A stretch of 37,772 nucleotides of DNA from contig JAKFXL010000050.1 in the NCBI GenBank assembly GCA_021731365.1, forward strand, positions 1 through 37,772, written 5' to 3'. The notes beneath the pieces were generated by a model. The model worked only from the letters and a program-made list of their open reading frames with translations. It was not told the DNA's origin and searched no databases. Origin of the DNA: Gammaproteobacteria bacterium (GTDB lineage Bacteria > Pseudomonadota > Gammaproteobacteria > Tenderiales > Tenderiaceae). A program made the position numbers and the translations under genes. This document shows positions 25,980 to 34,100 of this stretch, one piece after another. Each line of letters opens with the position of its first letter. Position 1 is the first letter of the stretch.

Positions 25980-26281
25980 AGAGTCTTAACATCGTAATAC
26001 ATACTAGCGCTCAACGGCCATTGGCAGATAAGCTGCGTACACTCGAGCAGATACAGGGGTTCACCTTCACCCACGTAGAGGGGCACTCTGACCAGAGCGA
26101 CAACGACCCCTTCCTCTCGGCACAGGATAAAGTGGTCGGTTATTCACCCCGGGTATCCGTGGCAATTGTGCTGGCCGATGCCGATGTCGGCACAGTACTC
26201 GCCACACTGTTGGCCGATGAAAATCTTCGTGGTCAAGGCATCTACTGGGTCACCCCGGTGGAGCAGATGGGCCGTTTATAA
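25976..26281 (+). CDS. DUF3240 protein
   Basis: 101 residues. The small alpha/beta pattern and the motifs GFTFTHVEGHS, VSVAIVLADADV and GIYWVTPVEQMGRL fit DUF3240, a family with a PII-like ferredoxin fold. It is commonly encoded directly after CzcA-type pumps, as here with a 4-nt overlap. A regulatory or metal-sensing role for the pump is inferred from this repeated linkage. Confidence 0.83.
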   Translation: MKSLNIVIHTSAQRPLADKLRTLEQIQGFTFTHVEGHSDQSDNDPFLSAQDKVVGYSPRVSVAIVLADADVGTVLATLLADENLRGQGIYWVTPVEQMGRL

Positions 26282-26311
26282 ACCATTATTCACTACAAGG
26301 AACTGAGAACC

Positions 26312-26761
26312 ATGACCCTCAATATTAGAAAGGCGCTGACAACCAGCGCACTGGTCGCCACACTGCTGATAACAGGGTGCGCCTCCAGCCCCACTACATG
26401 GCACGACAACGGCGTAAACCTTGAAGGTGTCGAATCGAGCACCGCACGTATCAACCGGCTCTACCTGCAACCCGATAACGGGGCCATGTTACTGCGTGGC
26501 GAAGTCACCCGCCGCATCCACGCCCATGGCCAGATCCCTGGCCATTTACATATCGAAATAGTCTCGCCTCAGGGGGTGGTTATCAAAGAGGCCGATATCG
26601 GTTACAGCCGTCAGAACAGCAATACCCACGACGGAAGCTTTGAACTCTCAATACCCGAAACCCTGGCCAACGGCAGTACCATCCGGGTCACCCACCACGA
26701 CACCGCCTCCCACCTGCCAGAAGTGGGTGAAAACCCCTGGCGCGATCCTGACAACCACTAA
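26312..26761 (+). CDS. Small outer-envelope lipoprotein of unknown function
   Basis: 149 residues. The lipobox LLITGC puts the lipidated cysteine at about residue 24. The mature part (about 45-149) is predicted beta-rich, with His-containing RRIHAHGQIPGHLHIEIVSPQG and SNTHDGSFELSIP, and ends VGENPWRD. I do not recognise the family. It lies 30 nt after DUF3240 in the metal island and 20 nt before the HupE-like gene, and AAGGAACTGAGAACC precedes the ATG. I infer a periplasmic metal-related accessory on context only. Confidence 0.78.
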   Translation: MTLNIRKALTTSALVATLLITGCASSPTTWHDNGVNLEGVESSTARINRLYLQPDNGAMLLRGEVTRRIHAHGQIPGHLHIEIVSPQGVVIKEADIGYSRQNSNTHDGSFELSIPETLANGSTIRVTHHDTASHLPEVGENPWRDPDNH

Positions 26762-26780
26762 TTCAACGGAGTGAATGTGA

Positions 26781-27584
26781 ATGTTAACCCTACCTAAATC
26801 AATATTTTTAATGGTCAGCATCGCCATGCTGTGGTTTTTGCCACAGTACGGCTATGCCCACGGCATGTCAGAGGCAGATAAATTGGCCATCGCTGAAGGT
26901 GGCAATCTCCGCTACCTCTGGCTTGGCGCAACACACATGCTCTCAGGGTATGACCACCTGCTGTTTATATTTGGCATCATCTTTTTTCTGCAAAGTTTCA
27001 AAGACATCGTCAAATATATTACCGCCTTCACCCTTGGCCACAGCGTCACACTCATCTTTGCCACCTTCAACGGCATTCAACTCAACTACTTCTTAATTGA
27101 TGCCATTATTGGGCTCAGCGTCGCCTACATCGCCTTCTCCAACATTGATGGCTTCCGTAAATACCTGAACATCGCCCCGCCCAATCTGCTGGTAATGATC
27201 GTACTGCTGGGGTTAATCCACGGTTTTGGGCTATCAACCCGGCTGCAGGAGCTGCCGCTCAGTGAAGATGATCTGCTCATGAACATCATATCGTTCAATC
27301 TCGGCATCGAACTCGGACAGATACTGGCCCTGACCGCCATGCTCCTGCTGCTATCCGGCTGGCGCAAGGCCGCCACATTCAAGCCATTCAGCCTCGTCTC
27401 AAACTACCTGCTGATTGCCGCTGGCCTGCTACTCTTTTTAATGCAGATGCACGGTTATTCACACATCAGCAACCCCGATGAGTTTGGCTTTAGCTCAGAC
27501 AACCATTACCATGACCATATTGAGATGAGACTTGACGCTGCAGCACAAGCCGCCTCAACCACCACCCACGACACCATTGACTAA
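26781..27584 (+). CDS. HupE/UreJ-family membrane protein
   Basis: 267 residues with an N-terminal signal or first helix (IFLMVSIAMLWFLPQYGYAHG) and about six further membrane segments. The family motif GATHMLSGYDHLLFIFG is present, with TLGHSVTLIFA, IGLSVAYIAF, GLIHGFGLSTRL and ELGQILALTAM. These His/Asp/Glu residues bind nickel or cobalt in HupE-type permeases. The C-terminus is His-rich (DNHYHDHIE). Lying behind an efflux pump, it may be a metal permease working with it; the ion is not determined by the sequence. Confidence 0.87.
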   Translation: MLTLPKSIFLMVSIAMLWFLPQYGYAHGMSEADKLAIAEGGNLRYLWLGATHMLSGYDHLLFIFGIIFFLQSFKDIVKYITAFTLGHSVTLIFATFNGIQLNYFLIDAIIGLSVAYIAFSNIDGFRKYLNIAPPNLLVMIVLLGLIHGFGLSTRLQELPLSEDDLLMNIISFNLGIELGQILALTAMLLLLSGWRKAATFKPFSLVSNYLLIAAGLLLFLMQMHGYSHISNPDEFGFSSDNHYHDHIEMRLDAAAQAASTTTHDTID

Positions 27585-27601
27585 CCAAAAGGAAACAAGA
27601 C

Positions 27602-27955
27602 ATGCGTATCTACACACTCACCATCACAGCCATGCTCTACCTCTTCTCACTGGGCGCTATCGCCGGTCCCGGCCATGATCACGACCACGCAGCACACCCC
27701 CATCCTGACGTCACACAAGCACAGGCTGAAGCCGCCGCTATAAAAAATCTCACCCGACTCGCCGACAAAGGCAAGATCGACAAAAGCTGGGTCACCATCA
27801 AACCCACAACAATAGAGAAAAAAGAGTTAAACGGTAAAAGTGAATGGGTCGCTGTATTCAACAACAACACCGTTACCGACCCCACAAAACAGACACTCTA
27901 TATCTTCCTGAGCAGCGGCGGAGAGTACATAGCCGCCAACCACAGCGGAAAATAA
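27602..27955 (+). CDS. His-rich small periplasmic protein (DUF6488-like)
   Basis: 117 residues. A signal peptide (LYLFSLGAIAG) is followed directly by GHDHDHAAHPHPD. The remaining domain (QAEAAAIKNLTRLADKGKIDKSW, WVAVFNNNTVTDP, LYIFLSSGGEYIAANHSG) looks PepSY-like: one helix and a beta sheet. AAAGGAAACAAGAC precedes the ATG at 18 nt from the HupE gene. It is the last gene of the metal island, ahead of a strong hairpin. A metal-binding periplasmic role is inferred from the His cluster. Confidence 0.8.
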   Translation: MRIYTLTITAMLYLFSLGAIAGPGHDHDHAAHPHPDVTQAQAEAAAIKNLTRLADKGKIDKSWVTIKPTTIEKKELNGKSEWVAVFNNNTVTDPTKQTLYIFLSSGGEYIAANHSGK

Positions 27956-27960
27956 CGGCA

Positions 27961-27989
27961 CGGGGGTCTCCCGCCAATGGAGACCCCCG
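27961..27989 (+). terminator. Hairpin after the metal island
   Basis: CGGGGGTCTCC and GGAGACCCCCG make a perfect 11-bp GC-rich stem with a 7-nt loop. The expected T-run is missing (TATATCC follows). It is probably the transcript end, but weaker as a terminator than the others in the window. Confidence 0.6.
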
Positions 27990-28057
27990 TATATCCACCC
28001 CTCATTAATCATGTAAACTCTGACCGCTGTTACACCTCTGGACACCCCCCAACTGCC

Positions 28058-29065
28058 ATGCCAATCACCCACGTTACTGCCCACAATCTACGCCGTGATA
28101 ACAATACCGACGCCCAGCTCTCACTGCGGCAACAACCACTGGCCATTGATGAACCGGAAGGGAGACTGCTGGACCAGCTGAAAAACTGTTTTCTGGGACG
28201 GTTAAATCGTGAACACGGCAGTTTTAACATGGAAGGTGAATCAGAAAACTCAATGCTGGCCGCCACATTACGCACCTTTTTAGCCGATGGGCAGGATTTT
28301 ACCCAAGCCACTATCGCCATCATGGAGCAGATGCAGCAGCTGGCAAACGAGACCGGGATGGAGATCAACGCCCACTGCCTATTTTTTGTTGAACAGAGCG
28401 AAGATCATCACCATGTCTTCTACCTCTTCATCGTGCATCAAAACGAATCCCTCGCCATCAGTGATCAACTCGACGTCATGCCCAGCTACACCATCGATAC
28501 CGGCCCATCGCTGGCCTGTATCAAGGTCGACATCATCGAGTGGCTGATCCATAAACATTACGCCTATCTGACTCTCTCCTCCCCCAGAGGCAAACCGGCG
28601 CTCTGTGATGTGCTGGAAAAACTAACGGGGTTTAACCACGGCATCAATAAAAAAACAGCAACCAAAAATTTCCTGGATGGCGTTGAATCCTTCGCCAAAC
28701 AGCTACCTGATGCCAAGGCCCGAGAATATCGTGATCAGGTAGTAGACTACTGCATGACGCAGGACGAAAAAGACGAGCCTGTTAACATCGAAGAGCTAGC
28801 CCATACCCTGGGTGATATCGACCGTGATGGTTTTGTGCGTGAACTACGCAGCCACCACCCCGGTGAAAAAGATGAGTTAATGGTAGACCGCAGCAGCCTG
28901 CGACGTTTTGTAAAATTTGCCGGGCGCGACAAAGATCTATCCCTCGCCTTCTCCACCTACCACCTGCATAGCCGTATTGAATACGACATGGAAAGCGACA
29001 CCCTCACCATAAAAGGGCTACCCAAAGGGCTAAGAACACAACTGCTGGCCTATCTGGAGCGCTAA
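28058..29065 (+). CDS. yejK: Nucleoid-associated protein YejK/NdpA
   Basis: 335 residues from the ATG at 28058, exactly the length of E. coli YejK; an in-frame ATG at 27977 lies within the preceding hairpin and would add 27 unrelated residues. The protein shows ESENSMLAATLRTFL, FFVEQSEDHHHVFYLFIV, AYLTLSSPRGKPALCDVLEKLTGF, a central helical domain and the C-terminal IKGLPKGLRTQLL. YejK associates with the nucleoid and with topoisomerase IV in E. coli. The ribosome-binding site is not obvious. It stands alone. Confidence 0.9.
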   Translation: MPITHVTAHNLRRDNNTDAQLSLRQQPLAIDEPEGRLLDQLKNCFLGRLNREHGSFNMEGESENSMLAATLRTFLADGQDFTQATIAIMEQMQQLANETGMEINAHCLFFVEQSEDHHHVFYLFIVHQNESLAISDQLDVMPSYTIDTGPSLACIKVDIIEWLIHKHYAYLTLSSPRGKPALCDVLEKLTGFNHGINKKTATKNFLDGVESFAKQLPDAKAREYRDQVVDYCMTQDEKDEPVNIEELAHTLGDIDRDGFVRELRSHHPGEKDELMVDRSSLRRFVKFAGRDKDLSLAFSTYHLHSRIEYDMESDTLTIKGLPKGLRTQLLAYLER

Positions 29066-29142
29066 TGGTTTACACTTTGATTATGAGCAATAACCCTACA
29101 CCCACGTTACCCAATCACCGCTAACAACAGAGGAGACTACCA

Positions 29143-29541
29143 ATGGCAATTGGTTGGCTGGCAGCACTCAAACTCGTCCCCTGGAGCACCGTACTTGAGG
29201 CGGCGCCACACATCGTCAAAGGGGCCAGGAGCCTCATCGCCAAAACAAAAGAGGCCCCCTCTGCTGCTGCCACAACGCCCCCGCCCCCTGAAGAGTCGCT
29301 CTCCGACAGCGACAAACTGACACACCTTAACCGCCGCTTTCATGAAATGCAGGCCAATATCGTCGAACTCAATAACGAACAGAAATCATCGGCAGAACTC
29401 ATCCAGCTACTTGCCGAACAGAACGCTCAAATTGTAAAAGCCATTGATATTCTTAGGAGACGTACCAAGCTGCTAATCGTCATCTGCGGCATATTAAGTG
29501 TAGTAACCGTACTGCTCACACTACGAATAACAGCCACATAA
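29143..29541 (+). CDS. Small coiled-coil protein with a C-terminal membrane anchor
   Basis: 132 residues, no family recognised. The N-terminus (IGWLAALKLVPWSTVLEAAPHIVKGA) is amphipathic, followed by an A/P-rich linker, then a heptad-type helix (DKLTHLNRRFHEMQANIVELNNEQ...) and a C-terminal membrane helix (LLIVICGILSVVTVLLTL). AGAGGAGACTACCA is a good ribosome-binding site. It follows yejK by 77 nt and is convergent, with an 18-nt gap, to the thioredoxin-like gene. Topology suggests a tail-anchored inner-membrane protein. Confidence 0.8.
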   Translation: MAIGWLAALKLVPWSTVLEAAPHIVKGARSLIAKTKEAPSAAATTPPPPEESLSDSDKLTHLNRRFHEMQANIVELNNEQKSSAELIQLLAEQNAQIVKAIDILRRRTKLLIVICGILSVVTVLLTLRITAT

Positions 29542-29559
29542 CAGTACAGAATCCACCTC

Positions 29560-30003
29560 CTACAGACCAAACGCCTGACTGATGGAGTCACGCAATACCG
29601 CCCGATCCTGAGGGCCATAAAAGGCAATCACCTTCTCCCCGCCCCCCATAAAATAGACCGCACTGGCAGAGCCCATATTATGGGCCGATGAAAACTGTTC
29701 CCCCACGGCAGTCCCCACATCCGCCACAAGAAACTCAATCTTCCCCTCATAATCATCACGAATCTGATTAAACTCCTCCATCAAATCCATGCTCGCCACA
29801 TTCTCTTTATCAAAAATCAGCACAATGGCAGGTTTCCCCTGACCAATTAACGACAGATCAGTGCCATATGAGGGCGGAAATGCAGCCCACATCATCGCCA
29901 CAAAACCAACAAGGACCAGCAAGGCCCCCATCAAATTATGTTTCAAGGCACCTGATTGATAACGCATAAAAGCCCCCCTGGTATCACCACACTGCTTCAA
30001 CAT
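29560..30003 (-). CDS. Membrane-anchored thioredoxin-like protein lacking CxxC
   Basis: 147 residues from the ATG at 30003 (GAGG 5 nt upstream); a GTG at 30009 is also possible. A membrane helix (LMGALLVLVGFVAMMWAAF, about residues 25-43) is followed by a thioredoxin-like pattern: GKPAIVLIFDKENVASMDL, then KIEFLVADVGTAVGEQFSSAHNMGSASAVYFMGGGEKVIAFYG. The position where WCxxC would lie reads DKENVAS, so no redox-active cysteine pair exists. The only cysteine is near the N-terminus. I infer a periplasmic, non-redox thioredoxin-fold protein; the role is unknown. Confidence 0.75.
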   Translation of the reverse strand: MLKQCGDTRGAFMRYQSGALKHNLMGALLVLVGFVAMMWAAFPPSYGTDLSLIGQGKPAIVLIFDKENVASMDLMEEFNQIRDDYEGKIEFLVADVGTAVGEQFSSAHNMGSASAVYFMGGGEKVIAFYGPQDRAVLRDSISQAFGL

Positions 30004-30183
30004 ATTCACCTCACCCTCCCATCATGGCAACAAAAACAGCACCCCACCTATGGTAAACATATAAAGCAATATTCCCAACACCTAAATAGACAAAAACCCG
30101 CAAAAACCCAATACTCACAACCCCAAACAGCACCACCATGCCATATGCTACTTTAACAACCCATTCATGAGAGACCGATCACC

Positions 30184-30654
30184 ATGAACAGCATCGGCAC
30201 CACCCTAGCCATCTGGCAACGGCTAACCAGACTCCCCGCAGGACGCTGGCTCTTTTCAAAACTCGTCTGCTTCAAAGCCCCCTACTTCGCCAGCATCCGC
30301 CCAAAATTTATCACCCTACGCCCTGGTTACAGCGAACTACAGATCAAAAAACGGCACGCTGTTCTTAACCACATAGGAACAGTACACGCCATTGCCATCT
30401 GCAATATGGCCGAACTTGCCGCCGGCACAGCCACCGACGTCACCATCCCCACCACCCACCGCTGGATCCCCATAGGCATGACTGTCGAATATTTAAAAAA
30501 AGCCAATACAGACCTGTGCGCCATCGCAGAACTAGATAAAATCCCGCCATGTGATGGAAAGATAGAGATCCCAGTCAACGTCAATGTGATGGACACAGAA
30601 AACAACATCGTTCTGCGCGCCGTAATCACCATGAGAATATCACCCAAAAATTAG
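30184..30654 (+). CDS. DUF4442 hotdog-fold protein
   Basis: 156 residues. The N-terminal helix (LAIWQRLTRLPAGRWLFSKLVC) precedes a hotdog core. AIAICNMAELAAGTATDVTIP matches the catalytic-helix region of thioesterase-like DUF4442 proteins, and AVLNHIGTVHAIA is the typical approach to it. Members resemble acyl-CoA thioesterases such as YiiD and PaaI-like proteins, but activity here is inferred. GAGAG lies upstream of the ATG. A single-gene unit. Confidence 0.85.
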   Translation: MNSIGTTLAIWQRLTRLPAGRWLFSKLVCFKAPYFASIRPKFITLRPGYSELQIKKRHAVLNHIGTVHAIAICNMAELAAGTATDVTIPTTHRWIPIGMTVEYLKKANTDLCAIAELDKIPPCDGKIEIPVNVNVMDTENNIVLRAVITMRISPKN

Positions 30655-31101
30655 ATGATTACATTGCAGTTACGCAACTAACAAACCCCCAACAAAATAA
30701 GGCCACAGCTTGAGCCAGCCCCAAGCAACCAGAAACTGAAATTTTGTCGAAGCAATCCAGAATTGAAGGCACAAAGCATCATCTCTAACTTGAAGATCTA
30801 TTAGTAACGGTATTGAGAGAAAAATGGTTTGACAGTTATCGGCCAGGAGCCGCCTATCGAACCAGGGGGCTTGAACGGTTGCAGCAATATTGAAAGCCGC
30901 CATTCGCAGAACAAGCCACGATAGCTTTTTGGATGGACAAATACCTCCAACAAAGATGAGCCAGACTGGAGTGTAAATCCCATTTTAAGCGGTTGCTTGC
31001 CAACCAAAACTCTATAGATAAACAGTTGATGTAATGACGAAATCAAACAGAGCCCGGAATTCCCCCGGGCCCTGTTTTGTTGTGCCTTTCTGGTGTATGG
31101 A
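30655..31101. other. Non-coding gap before the RTX gene
   Basis: 447 nt without a convincing gene. Reading frames of 70-80 codons occur on the minus strand, but they have no ribosome site or recognisable domain. The segment around 30830-30930 looks like a degraded intergenic element rather than a gene. I see a hairpin at its right end (31048-31077) and nothing else that can be named. Confidence 0.4.
31048..31077 (-). terminator. Candidate terminator of the RTX gene
   Basis: GCCCGG (31052-31057) and CCGGGC (31065-31070) form a 6-bp GC core, extendable with CAG/CTG. On the minus strand it follows the RTX stop by about 30 nt, but the downstream T-rich stretch is poor. It also has TGTTTTGT on the plus side. 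Confidence 0.45.
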
Positions 31102-34100
31102 CTACTGCCAGTTAGCAGCGATGACTGGTGTCAGCGCCGCCTCGTACTCAGGCGACAAGCTCGTCTGTCCGGCAGCTGGTGGGGAAAATGCTGCCATTGC
31201 ACTGACGAGATTTTCCACTTGAGTATCCAGCAACTGCTTACCATCTGCGGTCTTAAATTGCTCTACGCGGTACTGACTACCCAAGTACCAATCTTTTATC
31301 ACCAGCGAGTCAGTTGTACCGATAATACTAACGTTAAGGTTGTTACCCAGATGTTGGAACCACAATTGGTTGGCTGCAATGCTGGCACTGAATAATGCGA
31401 CATCGGTATTGCCAGCGGTGGCATCGTTTTCCGTCACTGTATCGACACCGTAACCACGACCAAACAGGTAACTATCATTGCCTGTGCCGCCGATCAATGA
31501 GTCATTCGCTGCCGCACCATCAAGAGTATCGTTCCCAGCACCACCTGTTAAGGTGTTTGCCGCACTATTTCCGACGAGGATATTATTGAGTGAATTGCCG
31601 GTACCGTTAATCGCAGAAGTACCCGTTAATGTAAGATTTTCAACGTTTGCGACCAAGGTATAGGTGACCGAACTCTTGGCCATATCCGTACCTTCGTTAA
31701 CATTTTCAGTGATGACATCACTGGCGTTATCCACGACATAAGTATCATCGCCCGCACCACCGATCAACCTGTCGGCACCCGCGCCACCATCCAGCGTGTC
31801 GTTACCCGCGCCGCCGGTCAGCGTGTTAATGGCACTATTACCGATCAATATATTATCGAGTGTATTACCCGTGCCGTTGATAGCCGTGGTCCCCGTGAGG
31901 GTAAGGTTTTCGACGTTATTGCCAAGTATATAGGTGATACTGCTCTGCACTGTATCAATCCCTTCGTTAGCATTTTCGGTAACAACATCGCCAGTGTTAT
32001 CCACAATATAGAGATCGTTACCCGTGCCACCATTCAGTTTGTCAGCGCCTGTACCACCATTAAGTGTGTCGTTACCTGCCCCACCATTCAAGATGTTAAC
32101 TGCGCTATTACCAATCAGTATGTTATCAAGATCATTGCCTGTTCCATTGATTGCAGTAGTGCCAGTCAGCGTGAGATTTTCCACATTAACACTCAATGTG
32201 TATGTAACGGAGCTTTGAACAAGATCCGTGCCTTCGTTAAGGTTTTCGATGACAACATCACTGATATTGTCGACAACATAGGTATCATTGCCTGCACCGC
32301 CACTCATGGTGTCTGCCCCAGTACCACCACTCAGAGTATTGTTGGCACTGTTACCCATCAGGATGTTATTAAGGGTGTTGCCTGTACCATTAATAGCCGC
32401 TGACCCAGTAAGCGTAAGATTCTCAACATTCGCCGCAAGTGTGAATGTAACGCTGCTCAGTACAGAATCGCTGCCTTCATTGGCATTCTCAGTGATAAGA
32501 TCACCGGCGTTGTCGACGATATAAAGGTCATTCCCAACACCTCCAATCAATTTATCAGCGCCCGCACCACCATCTAGAGTGTCGTTACCCGCACCACCGG
32601 TGAGTGTGTTGATGGCACTATTACCGATCAGAACATTATCAAGGGCATTACCAGTACCATTGATAGCAGCGGTCCCCGTCAGGGTGAGATTTTCTACGTT
32701 ATTACCGAGCGTATAGGTGACACTACTCTGCACCAGATCCGTTCCTTCGTTGGTATTTTCAGTGACTACGTCACTAACATTATCTACCACATAGGTATCG
32801 TTGCCTGTGCCACCAGACATCTTATCTGCACCCGCACCACCATCTAAAGTGTCGTTACCGGCACCGCCGGTCAATGTGTTGATCGCACTATTTCCGGTCA
32901 AAATGTTATCGAATGCGTTACCCGTGCCGTTGATAGCAGTGGTTCCCGTGAGGGTAAGGTTTTCAATGTTATTGCCAAGTGTATAGGTGACGCTACTCTG
33001 CACCGTGTCAACGCCCTCGTTGACGTTTTCGATCACTACATCACTGGCGATATCGACGACGTAGATATCATTACCCGTACCGCCGATCATGGTATCGGCA
33101 CCAGCTCCACCATTAAGTGTGTCATTGCCAGCACCACCATTCAAGATATTAACAGCACTGTTACCGGTCAGAATGTTATCAAGATCGTTGCCTGTGCCAT
33201 TAACCGCCGCAGTGCCTGTGAGGGTGAGGTTTTCAATGTTGTCACCCAGGATATACGTGACTGAGCTCTGTACCAGGTCTGTGCCTTCATTGAAATTCTC
33301 AATGACAATATCGCTGATGTTATCCACGACATAAGTATCATTGCCAGCACCACCAACCATAGTATCAGCCCCTATACCACCACTCAAAATGTTGGCAGCA
33401 CTGTTACCAATCAATATATTGTTGAGGATATTGCCAGTACCATTTATCGCTGCTGCGCCTATCAACGTAAGGTTTTCAACATTAGCGGTTAAAGTGTAGG
33501 TGACACTACTTTGTACTGTGTCTATACCTTCGTCAGAATTTTCAGTGATAACATCGCCGGTGTTATCCACAATATAAGTATCATCACCTATACCACCTAT
33601 CAATATGTCGGCACCGGCACCACCATCAAGGGTATCGTTACCGGCACCGCCAGTCAGTGTATTAACTGCACTATTGCCGATGATTAGATTATCTAAAGTA
33701 TTTCCTGTGCCATTGATCGCAGCTGTTCCTGTAAGGGTTAGGTTTTCGATATTGCTATTAATCGTATATGTAACTGAACTCCTGACTAGATCTGTGCCTT
33801 CATTGGGGTTCTCAATTACAACGTCCGAAACATTATCAACTACATACATATCATTCCCATCACCACCGATCAGTGCGTCAGCGCCAGCCGATCCATCAAG
33901 CAGATCATTGCCGCCATAACCATAGATCAGATCAGCGGCAGCAGTTCCTGTCAAGGAGTCATTGCCGTTAGTGCCCGAGACAATATTGCGGGTTGTATTC
34001 ACAGTGATTGAAAATATATCCACTGCTTCCTCCCCTAGCTGATCATAAGCAATGACACGAACAGATAGGGTCCCCATGTCCTGAAGTCCCGGTGAGCCAC

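Noticed and set aside
29060-29090. GTTTACACTTTG, resembling half of the shared operator
   Set aside because: Only one half-site is present, at the very end of yejK, without the second TTTAC at one helical turn.
30670-30903. Minus-strand frame of 77 codons in the gap before the RTX gene
   Set aside because: No ribosome site or domain; sequence looks like a degraded intergenic element.
31480-33960. Possible CRISPR-like array because of regular 270-nt periodicity
   Set aside because: The period is far too long, units are coding and in frame, and they translate to RTX-type repeats.
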